64,000 nucleotides of DNA from Anaeramoeba flamelloides. Taxonomy: Eukaryota > Metamonada > Anaeramoebidae. A program made the position numbers and the translations under genes. Of the stretch, positions 23,195 to 33,252 are shown one piece after another. The stretch lies in contig JANTQA010000012.1 of assembly GCA_027625915.1 (NCBI GenBank), forward strand, positions 14,470,501-14,534,500. The letters run 5' to 3'. Every line of letters starts with the position of its first letter. Position 1 is the first letter of the stretch. The notes beneath the pieces were generated by a model. It searched no databases and was not told the DNA's origin. It was given only the letters and a program-made list of their open reading frames with translations.

Positions 23195-24644
23195 ACCTGA
23201 TATTTTGGGAATTTTGGAAATTGAAGGTATATATTCAGATAAGTTTTTTTATGAATTTTTTTTCTATTACAAAAACCCAAAAATAAAAATTATTTATTAT
23301 TATGACAAATTATTTTTTGGTTTAAATTATACAATTTTACAGTTTATGATAAACTTTTAGAGCCAATTTATACTGTTTTTCATACAGGATAAACTTTTCC
23401 AATAGAAAATCAATTGTAATTTCTAATTAATTTATATAATATGGTTGGAACGACTGTATAATTTATATTTCGTTTTAAAGTTTTTAAAGATGGTTATGTA
23501 TGTTTAAAACTTATAACTAGGGTTTTTTTGTTATCAATAATATCAATAATTAATTCTCTGTAATTTTTATAAACTGGATCACTTCCAATTGACATTTTTT
23601 CTTTTTTTTTTCTTCTTTTTTTTTCACCTATAGGGTTTAATTTTTCTTCTTATATATCCATACTCTTATTTTCGTTATTCTATTTTGTTTCCTTTTTTTG
23701 TTTTTTTTTTATTTTTAAAAGTACCCATTTTAAATTTTATAGTTCATTATTGAATTGTGTTCTAGATAGAATAATTATATTTTGCAGAATTAAAAAACAA
23801 CCCAAAAATAAATAAAACATTTTCTCTAGATGCCAAACAAAAAGAAGTAATTTTTTATTAAGAAATTGAATAAAAAAGAGAATTAATAATATTTTCAATT
23901 GACAACTCAAAATCCACATTTTTTTATAAAATACATTCCAACCTATTAGTCTTCTTCACCAAAATGTAGCTATATGAAAAAAAAAAAAAAAAGATATATA
24001 TATATTATAATGATTAGAAATAAGAATAAGTCAAAGAAGGATCAACAAATAACCAAAATAACATGGCTGTACGTCTAATTCAAGATAATAATTTTTTTAT
24101 TTTTCATTAACTGAAAAGCTTACTTTTTCTTTTAGATATCTCGAAAAATGGATTTTTTAAAAAGTTTTTCGATCAAATTACTTTTATTTTTTTTTATGTC
24201 ACTCATAATCACTATTAAAAAGTTCTATTTTGTAAAATTGTATTGGTATGTAAACGGGTGAAAATTTTCATTTACTTTTAAGTTTCTTTTATGGTTTGTG
24301 TTTAAACTAGAAAAAGTAAAAATTTTGACTTTGTTCTACATGTTTTTTTAATCAGAAATAGATTTTACGAAAAAGTACCTTCAAATTTGTGATCTCTATT
24401 TATTTCTTTGTTCCTTTTTTTTAATTCTAATATTTTGGGTAAACATTGAATCCTCAACTCAGTTCATATTTCAAAATATCATAAAGATAATCAGTTAAAA
24501 TTTTTCGCCATTTTATACATCAATAAAACTTCTTTTCAAAAGAAATAGTTGGAAAATAGGTTTGGATTTGAAAAGATCTTTGGGCTCGTGAATTTGGTTG
24601 TTCATAGAGCTGTTTTGTTTAGATGAAAGTTTTCAATAAAAAGA

Positions 24645-25127
24645 TTACAGTGATCAAAATAAAACGTGCCCAACAACTATAATCCGTGTTTCAAAATATT
24701 ATCCGTACTTTTTTTTTATTCTTGTATCAAGGCAACATCCAATCTACTATCAAATAGTATACCTAAGTTCAAATCAATTTTGAAGGTAAAGGACTCGTTA
24801 TTTTCAGTAAAATCTAAATTATTCATGCCAATAGTTGAAAATTTTCCATAATATTTTCAATTTTTTAGAATTTTTTTGTTTTTTTTGATAATAAAAATAG
24901 AATTAAAAATTAACTCTATTTTTTGAGATAAATTTTACAATTTAATCCTTCATTTTTAGAATTTCTTTTTAAATAATAGAACTTTAAGAAACCATTACCA
25001 TATTTTTTTAGGGTTTTATATTGGTTTCTTTGATTGGTTAAGGAATAGGTCAACTATAACATTAAACACGCTTTTTATTTTGAAACACTGATTAAATTTT
25101 TTTGCACGCTTTATTTTGACTACAGTA
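24645..25127. mobile_element. MITE with Tc1/mariner-like terminal repeats
   Basis: The left end ATTACAGTGATCAAAATAAA continues ACGTGC; the right end in reverse complement reads ATTACTGTAGTCAAAATAAA continuing GCGTGC. About 20 nt further in, both arms carry GTGTTTCAAAATA. The CAGT termini and the CAAAATAAAnCGTGC block resemble Tc1/mariner terminal repeats. The interior is non-coding (about 480 bp total). It lies directly upstream of the beta-helix gene and could supply part of its promoter. Confidence 0.7.
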
Positions 25128-25326
25128 ATATTGAATTGGAAAAACGAAAACTAATTGATCTTTTCATACACTAACTTCAAGATACAATTAATGTCTTAAT
25201 TAAAGTTTATTACCAAAGAGTACTCTAGAATTGATTCTTCAGTTACTAATAAACACTGTTTCTTGTTTAGATTTTTTGAACTTGAAACTCATTTTTTATC
25301 ATTTTGAATAAAACCGAAAAAACATT

Positions 25327-26301
25327 ATGAATCTTTTTCAATTTGCCCTACTGTTTGTATGTATTTTTTCTCTTCACTCCTGTAGAGTTCATAAAATTAA
25401 ATCAGCAGAGAAAGGGATAATATCCCGAACCCTTCAAAAAGTGAAACCAGGGGATACCATTTTGCTCTCGCCAGGAATTTATGAAGACTCTTTTGTGATA
25501 ACAAAGCCCAACATCACAATTACGGGCGGCACCTCAACAAATTTACAAGTGCACATCTTTTCAAGGGTAGAGCCTACGATAATGATTGCATCAGAGAATG
25601 TTGTGTTGGATCATTTGCTCATTTCGCAACTTGGTGGTGGCACCGTGTTCACTGTCTATATCGTTGGGTCGGGTGCTGAAATCAATACTTGCGATCTGAG
25701 CTCGAATGGGATAGCGTGTGTGGGCATTCGGAACACATCGAAGGTAAGATTGCACTCGAATAGAATTCATGATTGTGGGCAGGCAGGAATTAAAATATTT
25801 GAACAAACGGGTAATGACATCCTGATAGAAGGAAACGAAATCACGAAAAGCAAGCACGGGTTAGTGGTCAGAGAAAAAGGTAAAGCCACCATTAGACAGA
25901 ACCTGATCGTCAGAAACACAGAATCGGGGATCTTTGTTCATACTTTTTCTTCTGCTGTAATCGACGGCAATGTAATTATTGAAAACGTAAAAAATGGTGT
26001 TGTTGTCTCCGCAAATTCAAAATGTAAAATTAAAAAAAACGTCATTTCAAATAACACAAATATTGGGATTTATGTCTATGATAACGGCCATGTCAAAATT
26101 AAAAATAATACAATCGAAACCAGCATCCAAGATGCCATCAGCATTTCAAAAAATTCATTTTGTCATCTCGGAAAGAATCAAATTAAAGGGGTAGTTACAA
26201 ATTACAGCAATTGGGGAAACAGATTAAAAATCCCAATAATTGTGACTTTAATAGTGCTATGTATTTCTTTTTTTTGGGTTTTTTATTTTTTCATTAATTA
26301 A
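25327..26301 (+). CDS. secreted/membrane-anchored right-handed beta-helix (PbH1) protein
   Basis: A 324-residue single-exon protein. Residues 1-19 are a signal peptide (LFQFALLFVCIFSLHSC). Residues 30-280 form a parallel beta-helix of pectate-lyase-like PbH1 turns: the opening VKPGDTILLSPGIYEDSF is typical of NosD/FBXO11-type helices, and the coils repeat as IxxNxIxxNxxxGIxV (for example ILIEGNEITKSKHGLVV and IKKNVISNNTNIGIYVYDN). The last 25 residues are one hydrophobic segment (IPIIVTLIVLCISFFWVFYF) ending in IN, so the protein is probably a type I surface or endomembrane protein with almost no cytosolic tail. There is no F-box and no recognisable lyase active site. Its substrate or role is unknown; carbohydrate binding is plausible for the fold. 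The start is the first ATG, supported by the signal peptide. Confidence 0.85.
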   Translation: MNLFQFALLFVCIFSLHSCRVHKIKSAEKGIISRTLQKVKPGDTILLSPGIYEDSFVITKPNITITGGTSTNLQVHIFSRVEPTIMIASENVVLDHLLISQLGGGTVFTVYIVGSGAEINTCDLSSNGIACVGIRNTSKVRLHSNRIHDCGQAGIKIFEQTGNDILIEGNEITKSKHGLVVREKGKATIRQNLIVRNTESGIFVHTFSSAVIDGNVIIENVKNGVVVSANSKCKIKKNVISNNTNIGIYVYDNGHVKIKNNTIETSIQDAISISKNSFCHLGKNQIKGVVTNYSNWGNRLKIPIIVTLIVLCISFFWVFYFFIN

Positions 26302-26510
26302 TAGAATTATGAAAGTGGCTTGAAAAAAACGTCTGACATAAGTAGTTTCTTCTAGAAATCTAGATTTACCAAAAAATCCTATAAATAGAGAAATAATGCT
26401 TACACTTGTGTATTTGACTTTTTTTGTTCCAAAAATTCTAAAAACAATGAAGAACAGACATCAAACAAGATCAAAAAAAATAATTCAGTTGTTTTAAAAA
26501 AGCATGAAAC

Positions 26511-26584
26511 AAAAGTTTTCAAAAGTATCACTCAAACTGTTTTGCTCACTCTTTTAAGCAGTAGTGTGACAGTTCTAAAAACTT
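26511..26584. repeat. hairpin element, copy 1, downstream of the beta-helix gene
   Basis: The arms AAGTTTTCAAAAGTATCACTC and its imperfect complement (GTAGTGTGACAGTTCTAAAA) surround TTTTGCTCACTCTTTTAAGC. The related copy at 61692-61766 is inverted and shares TCAAACTG and the CTCTTTTAAGC core. Both lie within about 210 nt of a stop codon or splice donor of a gene. It could be a short MITE or a 3'-end structure. Confidence 0.5.
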
Positions 26585-27777
26585 ATATTCTTCACTTTTT
26601 AAAAATGGCTGTTTCACAACTTATTATATTTAAAGTTTTTTACCATAATCTAATCAAACATCAGAAATCAAACGATCCATAGAAATTTAATGAACATGAA
26701 AATGGAAAATTAATCAAAAATAAAAAAATATTAAACAATGGCTTTACCATTCTGTAAATAAAAACCCCTAGAAAAGTTTATGAAATTGAAGTGTTTATTT
26801 CTTCTTTAATAATAGTTTTTAAGAATTTGTATCCTTATTTTTATTTTTGTCTTTATCTTCATTTATATCTCTCATCATTATTTTTTTTTTTTAAATGAGA
26901 TCATTTTTTGTATTGATTCACTGATTTTTTAGATAATCCTGAGATTTAATATTATTTATTCATTTTGAAAAGCTTGGTTTATCAGAAATATCTTTAAATT
27001 ATTTTCAGAACAATTTGTCAAAATGATCACTGGTAAACAGGTTAATTTACAAGAAATATTACGATTAAAATTATTTATAAACTCCATTTCAAAAATTGTT
27101 ACTCAACTGAAATAAAAAATTGAAAAAAAAAAAATATTCTTTAGTATTCAAGAATAACTAATTTTTAAATCTTATTAATAATTCACTTTTAAATCATTCT
27201 AAATCTAAAAAAGCTTGATATTTTAATAATTTAAAAAAAATAAAATCAAAAACTTAAAAAAAAAAGTGAGTCACAATTTTTGAAATGATCCTTACGGAAT
27301 TATTTATTACTGAACTTTCACTGAAAAAAAGTTGAATAACAAGATTTTTTATGAATAATTAAATCCATTTTCAAAGGCATTACATAGTCTCAATTTTCTT
27401 AGTGATTATTTTTCTTTATGAAGATCTTTTTTTTTTCTGACTTGGGTTTTACAAAAAAAAAAGATAAAAAAAGAAAAAAAAAAAGAATGGGAAAAAAAAA
27501 ACAAAAACAAAAACAAAAGAAAAACAAAAATTTAAAAACCAAAACAATAAATTGCAAAATTAGAAACAATAATTTTTGATCCTAAAAATTTGAAATTTTT
27601 TTTTTATAAGAAATTTGAAAATATTTTTTTGATAAGAATATGGGATAAAAATCTCAAAATATCTTTCATTAGCATTATAAAGTGGGTCGAAATTTTTAAA
27701 AAATAAATTAGTTTTATCAAAAAAATAGTACATAATTGTCCAAAAAAGCAAATATAAACCATTTTCTGCTCAAAGTT

Positions 27778-29050
27778 AACCAGTTATATTCAGTGAAATA
27801 CCTGTTTTCAAAGGGTTTGAATCGATATTAGAAGAAAAAATTTATTTTGGATTATTTCACAATTGCAAACATTTTTACTTATTTTGCATTTTTTTTTATT
27901 CCAATTTTTTTTTTGAAACGTAATTCATTTGCAAAAAATTATATATATTGCAAGATCTCTAGTAACTTGTAAAAAAGTGTTATTCTAATGTTTATTAAAA
28001 ATGTGGAAATGATTGTAGAAAAATCATATTGATTTCTATTGGAATTTTATCGGATCTTTGATCTTGATATTTGTTTAATAAATGTTTAAATTTTTCACTT
28101 CATTTTCATTTCCTTTTTCAAATAGAGACCACAAATACCAACACACTTTGTTTCGAGACTTGATTTATAAAAGAAAAGTATGAAAAATGAAGTGAAAAAT
28201 GTTTCCTATTTATTATTCAAATACCAGTAGAAGTTCAAAACGAACATTCTTGATTTTTTCTCTTAAAAATATCTAAAAGAATTTGAGTTTTTCAATTTTT
28301 TTGAAAATCAATGGATTTTTTATTTTTTATACGATATAAACTAAAATTCAAAATTTTCCACACAGCTAAAACATTCCAAACAATCACAATAATACAATTT
28401 CATTGAAATTGGAGATAATTTTTATTTTTGTAAAATATGAAAATCATTTTTTCATCTTTTAGTTTTTCTTTTCATTTCATTGTTTGAATTACGTAATTTG
28501 TTTCGTTGGATCAAAATTTTTTTTCAACCCTCGATATTAGGTTAAAGTTGAGTTGTTCAAAATAGAAGAACACAAATAAAATTAGTTGGTAGTATCTAAC
28601 CATTTGATCGATCAATATTCCTAATAGAATTTCAACATATTTACCAATGTATTTTTTTGTTTTGCTCTCTCCAAAATTTTTAACACACCCATGATTTATT
28701 TGTATTGATAATTATTTATTTATTGTTTTGTGAGTATTGTAATTTATAAAAAAGTGTTAACGTTTCAATTAGTGAATGGTTCTAATTTGATAAATCTTCT
28801 TGAATTGATTAAATAAGTTTTTTTTTTCACAAATCGAATTTTGGTGTGTTAAAAATTTTGAATTGGGGTTTACATATCAACTATTCTATGATGAGTATTA
28901 TTTTTAATATTTCTTATTTGTTCTTCAAAGTTCAATTATATAAAATATTCGATATTTGAAAAAAATATTCAGCACCGTTAACTGAAACAAAGTTTATTTC
29001 AAAGATTTATTTCAATTCATAATTTTGGATTTATTTGAGAGCTTGTGAAG
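27778..29050 (+). repeat. dispersed repeat R5, copy 1, split by R3 copy B
   Basis: 27778-28110 matches 62474-62800 (blocks AAAGGGTTTGAAT, AGAAGAAAAAATTTA, TTGCAAGATC, GTGTTATTCTAATG, TTTCTATTGG), and 28880-29010 matches 62905-63045 (blocks CATATCAACTATT-like, GTCAATTATA-like, GATATTTGAAAAAAAT, GAAACAAA). The roughly 770 bp between, absent from the other copy, are the R3 element. Confidence 0.7.
28130..28865 (-). repeat. composite repeat R3, copy B, inserted in R5
   Basis: It is homologous in reverse to 12836-13600. Its part 28677-28865 is a unit of about 190 bp bounded by AAAATTTTTAACACACC and the reverse complement of the same 17 bases. The remaining part (28130-28676) includes GTAAAATATGAAAATCATTT and the ATTCAAATACCAGTAGA block seen again at 20.3 kb. 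Non-coding. Confidence 0.7.
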
Positions 29051-29275
29051 AATTTGAGAATTTAAGATACTATAATCATTTTTTCTTAATCTGCTAGGTT
29101 AGTTATCAGTAACCATATTTATTTACTCTATTAACTGTATAAATTCAAATAAATGACTCTTTTTAATTGTTTTAAAAGTGAATAAAATTAAAAGAAAAAA
29201 AAATAATAAAAAATAAAAGAAATAAATAATTTTTTATTCTGTTGTCAAGATAACGAATTAATTAAAATTAAAGAA

Positions 29276-31015
29276 TTAAATATTTTTTTTTTTCATTTCA
29301 TCTTTTGATTTTAAATTATTAATAATATTTAATAACGATTTTTCATTATTAAATGTTGAAATGATTACAAACAAATTTATTAAGAAATAGAAAAAGGTGA
29401 TCCACATTTCTAAAATATGAGAATGCCAAAATCTAAAAAACACTTCATGAGTAATACAAAAGGTTATAATAAAAAGATTGGGTATTCCTGAGAAATAACA
29501 GATTGTTGAAAACGAATAAAAATACCAAACAAAAAAGGGTGTATGCAGGCCTCTAGAAAAAGTTATAAATATAAAGTTGGAAAACATTAAAGAGAAAATG
29601 ATCAGTCTTTTCCAATAATCTGATCCCACTTGAATTTTTTGTAACAGTATATTAATTTTTTTAAGAAACATTACCAAAATTATTAAAATAAAGCATAATA
29701 AAAGAACATGCCAACGAGAGTCATCAAAAATTTCCAATCCAACGAATTTAAAATTCCTGGACTTTTCCCAAAATAAAATTCTGTTAACATCATAAGCGTT
29801 TTGTAAATAACCAATGGGGTTCACTAAAATGAAAGGCAGTGCTAATAAAATTTGCTCAGAGAGCATTACCAGACATAGCAATATTGTTCTCATAAATCCA
29901 ACTGAATGGAGTAATATTAAAAAAATCACCGGAGAATAAAAAATGAAATTTAATTTGGTGGCTACTACAAATGAATAAGCTATCGAAGCCCAAAACCATT
30001 TTTTATTTAAGAACAAACAAAAAACAATGTATAGGCCAAATGTTGAAGGGAAATCGTTGGTCAAGACTCTTATGTTATACAGATGCAGTCTATTTGAAAA
30101 GATTGCCAAAATGGCGATAGCTAAGGGCAATTTCAAATGCTTTAAAGAGATTGTTCTAAAAATTAAAATCATTAAAAGCAATTCAAAGACGACAAATAAG
30201 ATTTGGAAGAGAGTTATGCTCCCAAAATTCGTTATAAAATAAAAGACAGAATAGAGGTATTGCCACCCCGCTGGGTATGTGTTTGGGCCATGGTGGTGCA
30301 TGTAATGGGAATAATCCAGTGTTTTTTCTTTTAAAAATTGTTGGATGTGGCTCATGTGCGCTGGCCAATCGTTAACAAAAGTGGTTTGCTGTGTGATAAT
30401 TTCATAAATGGAGAAAATTGTTAAATAAAATGGCAAGTAATATAGAAATTTATGGATCAAGCTTGACATTTTGGGATAATATTTGTTATTTCTGATTTTA
30501 TTAACAAAATAATTTTCAAACCGATCAACTATTATTAAAAAATAATACAAGATCAAAAATATTAAAATTGATAATAAAAACAACGGATGCTTCCAAATAC
30601 CATCAATGATGTAGTTCGACCTTTGATTGCCATGTTGATACAAATGTTTTCTTTTTGGTTGGATACTTCTGATTTTTGCCGGTGAGATAATTAATCGTGC
30701 ATATTGGTAGCATTCTGAGGATTCTTCATTATTTGTCTTCATAATATAATAATTTCCATTCGATGTTCCGATTTGTAAATAATAATATTGATATTGATAA
30801 AAATTTATGGATATTACTTTGTCATTTTTTTCATTATTATTAAAATTCAAATCAAGTATTTCATTTTTTATATAATTTTTAGAATTTCGATCATATTTAA
30901 ATAATTTGATTGTTGTTGAATTTATGAAAGTAATTGCTAAATATTTTCCATCTGGTGATATTTTGAATAAAAGATCTTTATGATCTATGTTGTTGTTGCT
31001 ATTTTTATCATTATT

Positions 31016-31048
<33 letters not shown>

Positions 31049-32662
31049 GCTGTGATAAAAATGATTGTGTAATATTTTCGAAATTGGAATTTCTTGGATG
31101 GTTTGGAATTTAGTCTGTTCAGATCTATTGAACCTCTTATTCTTTTGTAAAATTATTTTACCAATTATTAAAGATTCCGAATTTCTTTTTGTATTCAATA
31201 AAACTATTCTTTCTTTTAATTCTTTTCTTGGAGAGTTACATTTCTCAAGTTCATAAACAAAAATTTTTTGAATTTGATTTTTACTTGGATGTTGAATATT
31301 TTGTAAATTAATTTTATTGCTTTTCCATATAGCTCCATTTTTGTTTGAATTGGCCCTTTTATGATAGAACGATAACGTATTATTTGGTTCGAGAATTAAA
31401 AGTTTACCAAGATGATCATAAAAATTAATATCAATAATTTCATTACGGCTAGGATCAATTATAGAATTGTTGTGAATAAGATTAATTTTATCTCCATTGG
31501 ATATTAATAAATAGTTTGATGATAATTCTTTGAAATAAACTTGGCTTGTTGTCAATTGTTTTCCTTTTTTCTCGTTCTCGATTTTCTTTTCTTTTTTTGC
31601 TACATTTAATAAGCTGTTGGTTATTAATTTCGCATCAAATTTTTCTTTTCTTTTTAATAAATTAGAATCCTTGACATCAATGTTGTATTTTGAAATTTTT
31701 TTGGATGTCGACCAAATAATATTGAAATTGTCTAATGGTAAAACAATTTCAAATCCGAGTTTTGATATCTTTGAATTGATATCTGGATAATCATTGAAGT
31801 AATTTTTTCGATTATTAACATTAATTATCCGATAAAGATTATAAATTTTCAATTTGAAATTTTTGTTCTTCAGTGGGTTGGATTGGAACACAAATAATGA
31901 GAAATAATCCTTTGAGAGCTCACAACTTTTGATCACTGTTCCTTTGCCAAGTGTCAATTTGCCATAATACAAATGCGTCCAGTACGGATAGAGATTTGGA
32001 CACCCAACCGCCTTATAAAAATTAATGATCCCATCTTTTGAGCATACAGCAATTAAATGGTTATTATTAGTGTTTGTAATTGACACTATTGAGCTTGTTT
32101 TATTTGTTGTTTTAAAAATTCAGAAAGATTCACTTATAAGAAAATTTGAATTAAGACCATTTAGTTACAAGAAGTTTCAAAAAGAAGATCTGAAGACTTT
32201 TTGTTTTTAATAAAAAAATCAAAAGCACAGAAAGAAAAATTAAAAGAGCTTGGCTTGTTTGGTTTGTTTTTTTTTTTTTTTTTTTTTCAACATATATTTT
32301 TGGTTTTGTTGAATGTTGAACAAAAGTTTTGTTACTTTTGAAATTTATTCTGATCTCATTTCTTATTTTGAGTTCCAAATAAAGAAACAAAAAATTTTTA
32401 TTTTCATTTCTAAACTACGAAACAAAAAGAATTTTGAAAAATTTAAAAAATAAATTAGTTAGAATTGTTTTGTTTTTAATTACCTATTAAGATCTTCTTT
32501 TTGTGATCCCAAGCCAATAGGCTCTGTTCGAATAGCAGACCATTCAGACTCATTATTAGAATTGGTTCCAATGTTTTTTGAGAATTGATCAAAAGAATAA
32601 CTAAAAGAAAGAAGAAAAAAAGTAAAAAACAAAAAAAAATTTGAAAAGTTTAATTTCGCCAT
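29276..32662 (-). CDS. ALG3: ALG3-type Dol-P-Man alpha-1,3-mannosyltransferase with lumenal propeller-like extension (two exons)
   Basis: ALG3 (family GT58) adds the first lumenal mannose to Man5GlcNAc2-PP-dolichol in the ER. I join exon 1 (32484-32662) to exon 2 (29276-32093) over a 390-nt intron (GTAATT...ACAAG), giving 998 residues. Residues 1-22 are a signal peptide (FFLFFTFFLLSFSYS). Residues about 25-555 look like a beta-propeller with WD/YVTN-like blades (SPDGKYLAITFINSTTIKLF, HLIAVCSKDGIINFYKA) and a poly-Asn insert. A membrane segment at about 562-584 (PLFLLSILIFLILYYFLIIV) leads to the ALG3 core: TFVNDWPAHM (catalytic-type Asp near 636), NTYPAGWQYLY, LTNDFPSTF, NPIGYLQNAYD, SRGLHTPFFVWYF. 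Usual ALG3 is about 440 residues, so half this protein is extra. The extra membrane pass keeps the ALG3 loops lumenal. Exon 2 alone starts only with GTG, so exon 1 is required. Confidence 0.85.
32094..32483 (-). other. intron of the ALG3 fusion gene (390 nt)
   Basis: Read on the minus strand, the donor is AATAG|GTAATT and the acceptor AAACAAG|CTC. Phase 2 meets a single completing base (AG|C, Ser60). The other acceptor-like AG eight bases downstream would break the frame. The intron contains a poly-T/poly-A tract and no long repeat. Confidence 0.75.
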
Positions 32663-32889
32663 GATTAAAAAAATGAAAATTCTCTCCCTTTTTTTATAAT
32701 TCTAAGAATTAGGTTTCGAAAAGGACTTTTTGTTTTAGATCAGAATGGTATTTTAGAAACATGAGTTTTTAAGAAATCGATTTTCAAAGGAACAACATTA
32801 TTATTTTTTTTTCTTTTAACATTGAAATAATTCTTCGTTTTTTTTAGCTTTTTATTATTAAGGACGATCCAAAAAAGACAAGGTAACGG

Positions 32890-33252
32890 TTTGTTGTTCA
32901 AAGTGTTGTTGAGAATACACTCTTTATCTCTTAAGATTCAGAAACATGTTGAAAATCACAAAATTTTAGATTATGAACTTTTTCTTGATTAGATTCTTAA
33001 TTTTTTTATTATAGTGTCTCAAAAGCCCAATAAATAGTCTTCGAAGAAAAATATTGTCGAGTTTCCAATAAAAAACGTTTGAAATAACTAGACCTTATCA
33101 ATAATGACTGAGTTGTGGTTTTGTGTGTTAATTATAAATCAAAATCTGATGAGGGAAAAAAAATCAAATTCCCAAATTTTGTGATTTTCTAATTTAACTT
33201 CTGGATCTTAAGAGATAAATGACACATTCAACCAATATTTTGAACTATAAAC
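32890..33252. mobile_element. imperfect palindromic MITE-like element upstream of ALG3
   Basis: The two arms of about 105 nt are inverted copies: GTTCAAAGTGTTG / GTTCAAAATATTGG, then TTTATCTCTTAAGATTCAGAA / TTTATCTCTTAAGATCCAGAA, then GAAAATCACAAAATTTT / GAAAATCACAAAATTTG in the same order. The loop is about 150 nt. There is no coding content. Its position in the 5' flank of the ALG3 gene means it could influence transcription. Confidence 0.7.

Larger units (their letters stand above)
20050..25326. other. 5.3-kb gene-free region
   Basis: No supported gene. It contains a short fragment of repeat R3 (about 20225-20330, sharing ATTCAAATACCAGTAGA with 28.2 kb), poly-T tracts (for example 20430-20452), a TTAA-type MITE (23018-23194), and a TACAGTGATC-type element (24645-25127) that ends about 200 bp before the beta-helix gene, so that gene's promoter lies in or beside it. 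The rest is AT-rich with no visible structure. Confidence 0.65.
26302..29275. other. 3-kb gene-free region between convergent genes
   Basis: It is the shared 3' side of the beta-helix gene (plus) and the ALG3 gene (minus). It holds a hairpin at 26511-26584, A-rich simple sequence (27450-27530), repeat R5 split into two parts (27778-28110 and 28880-29050), and R3 copy B inserted between them. No gene is supported. Confidence 0.7.
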
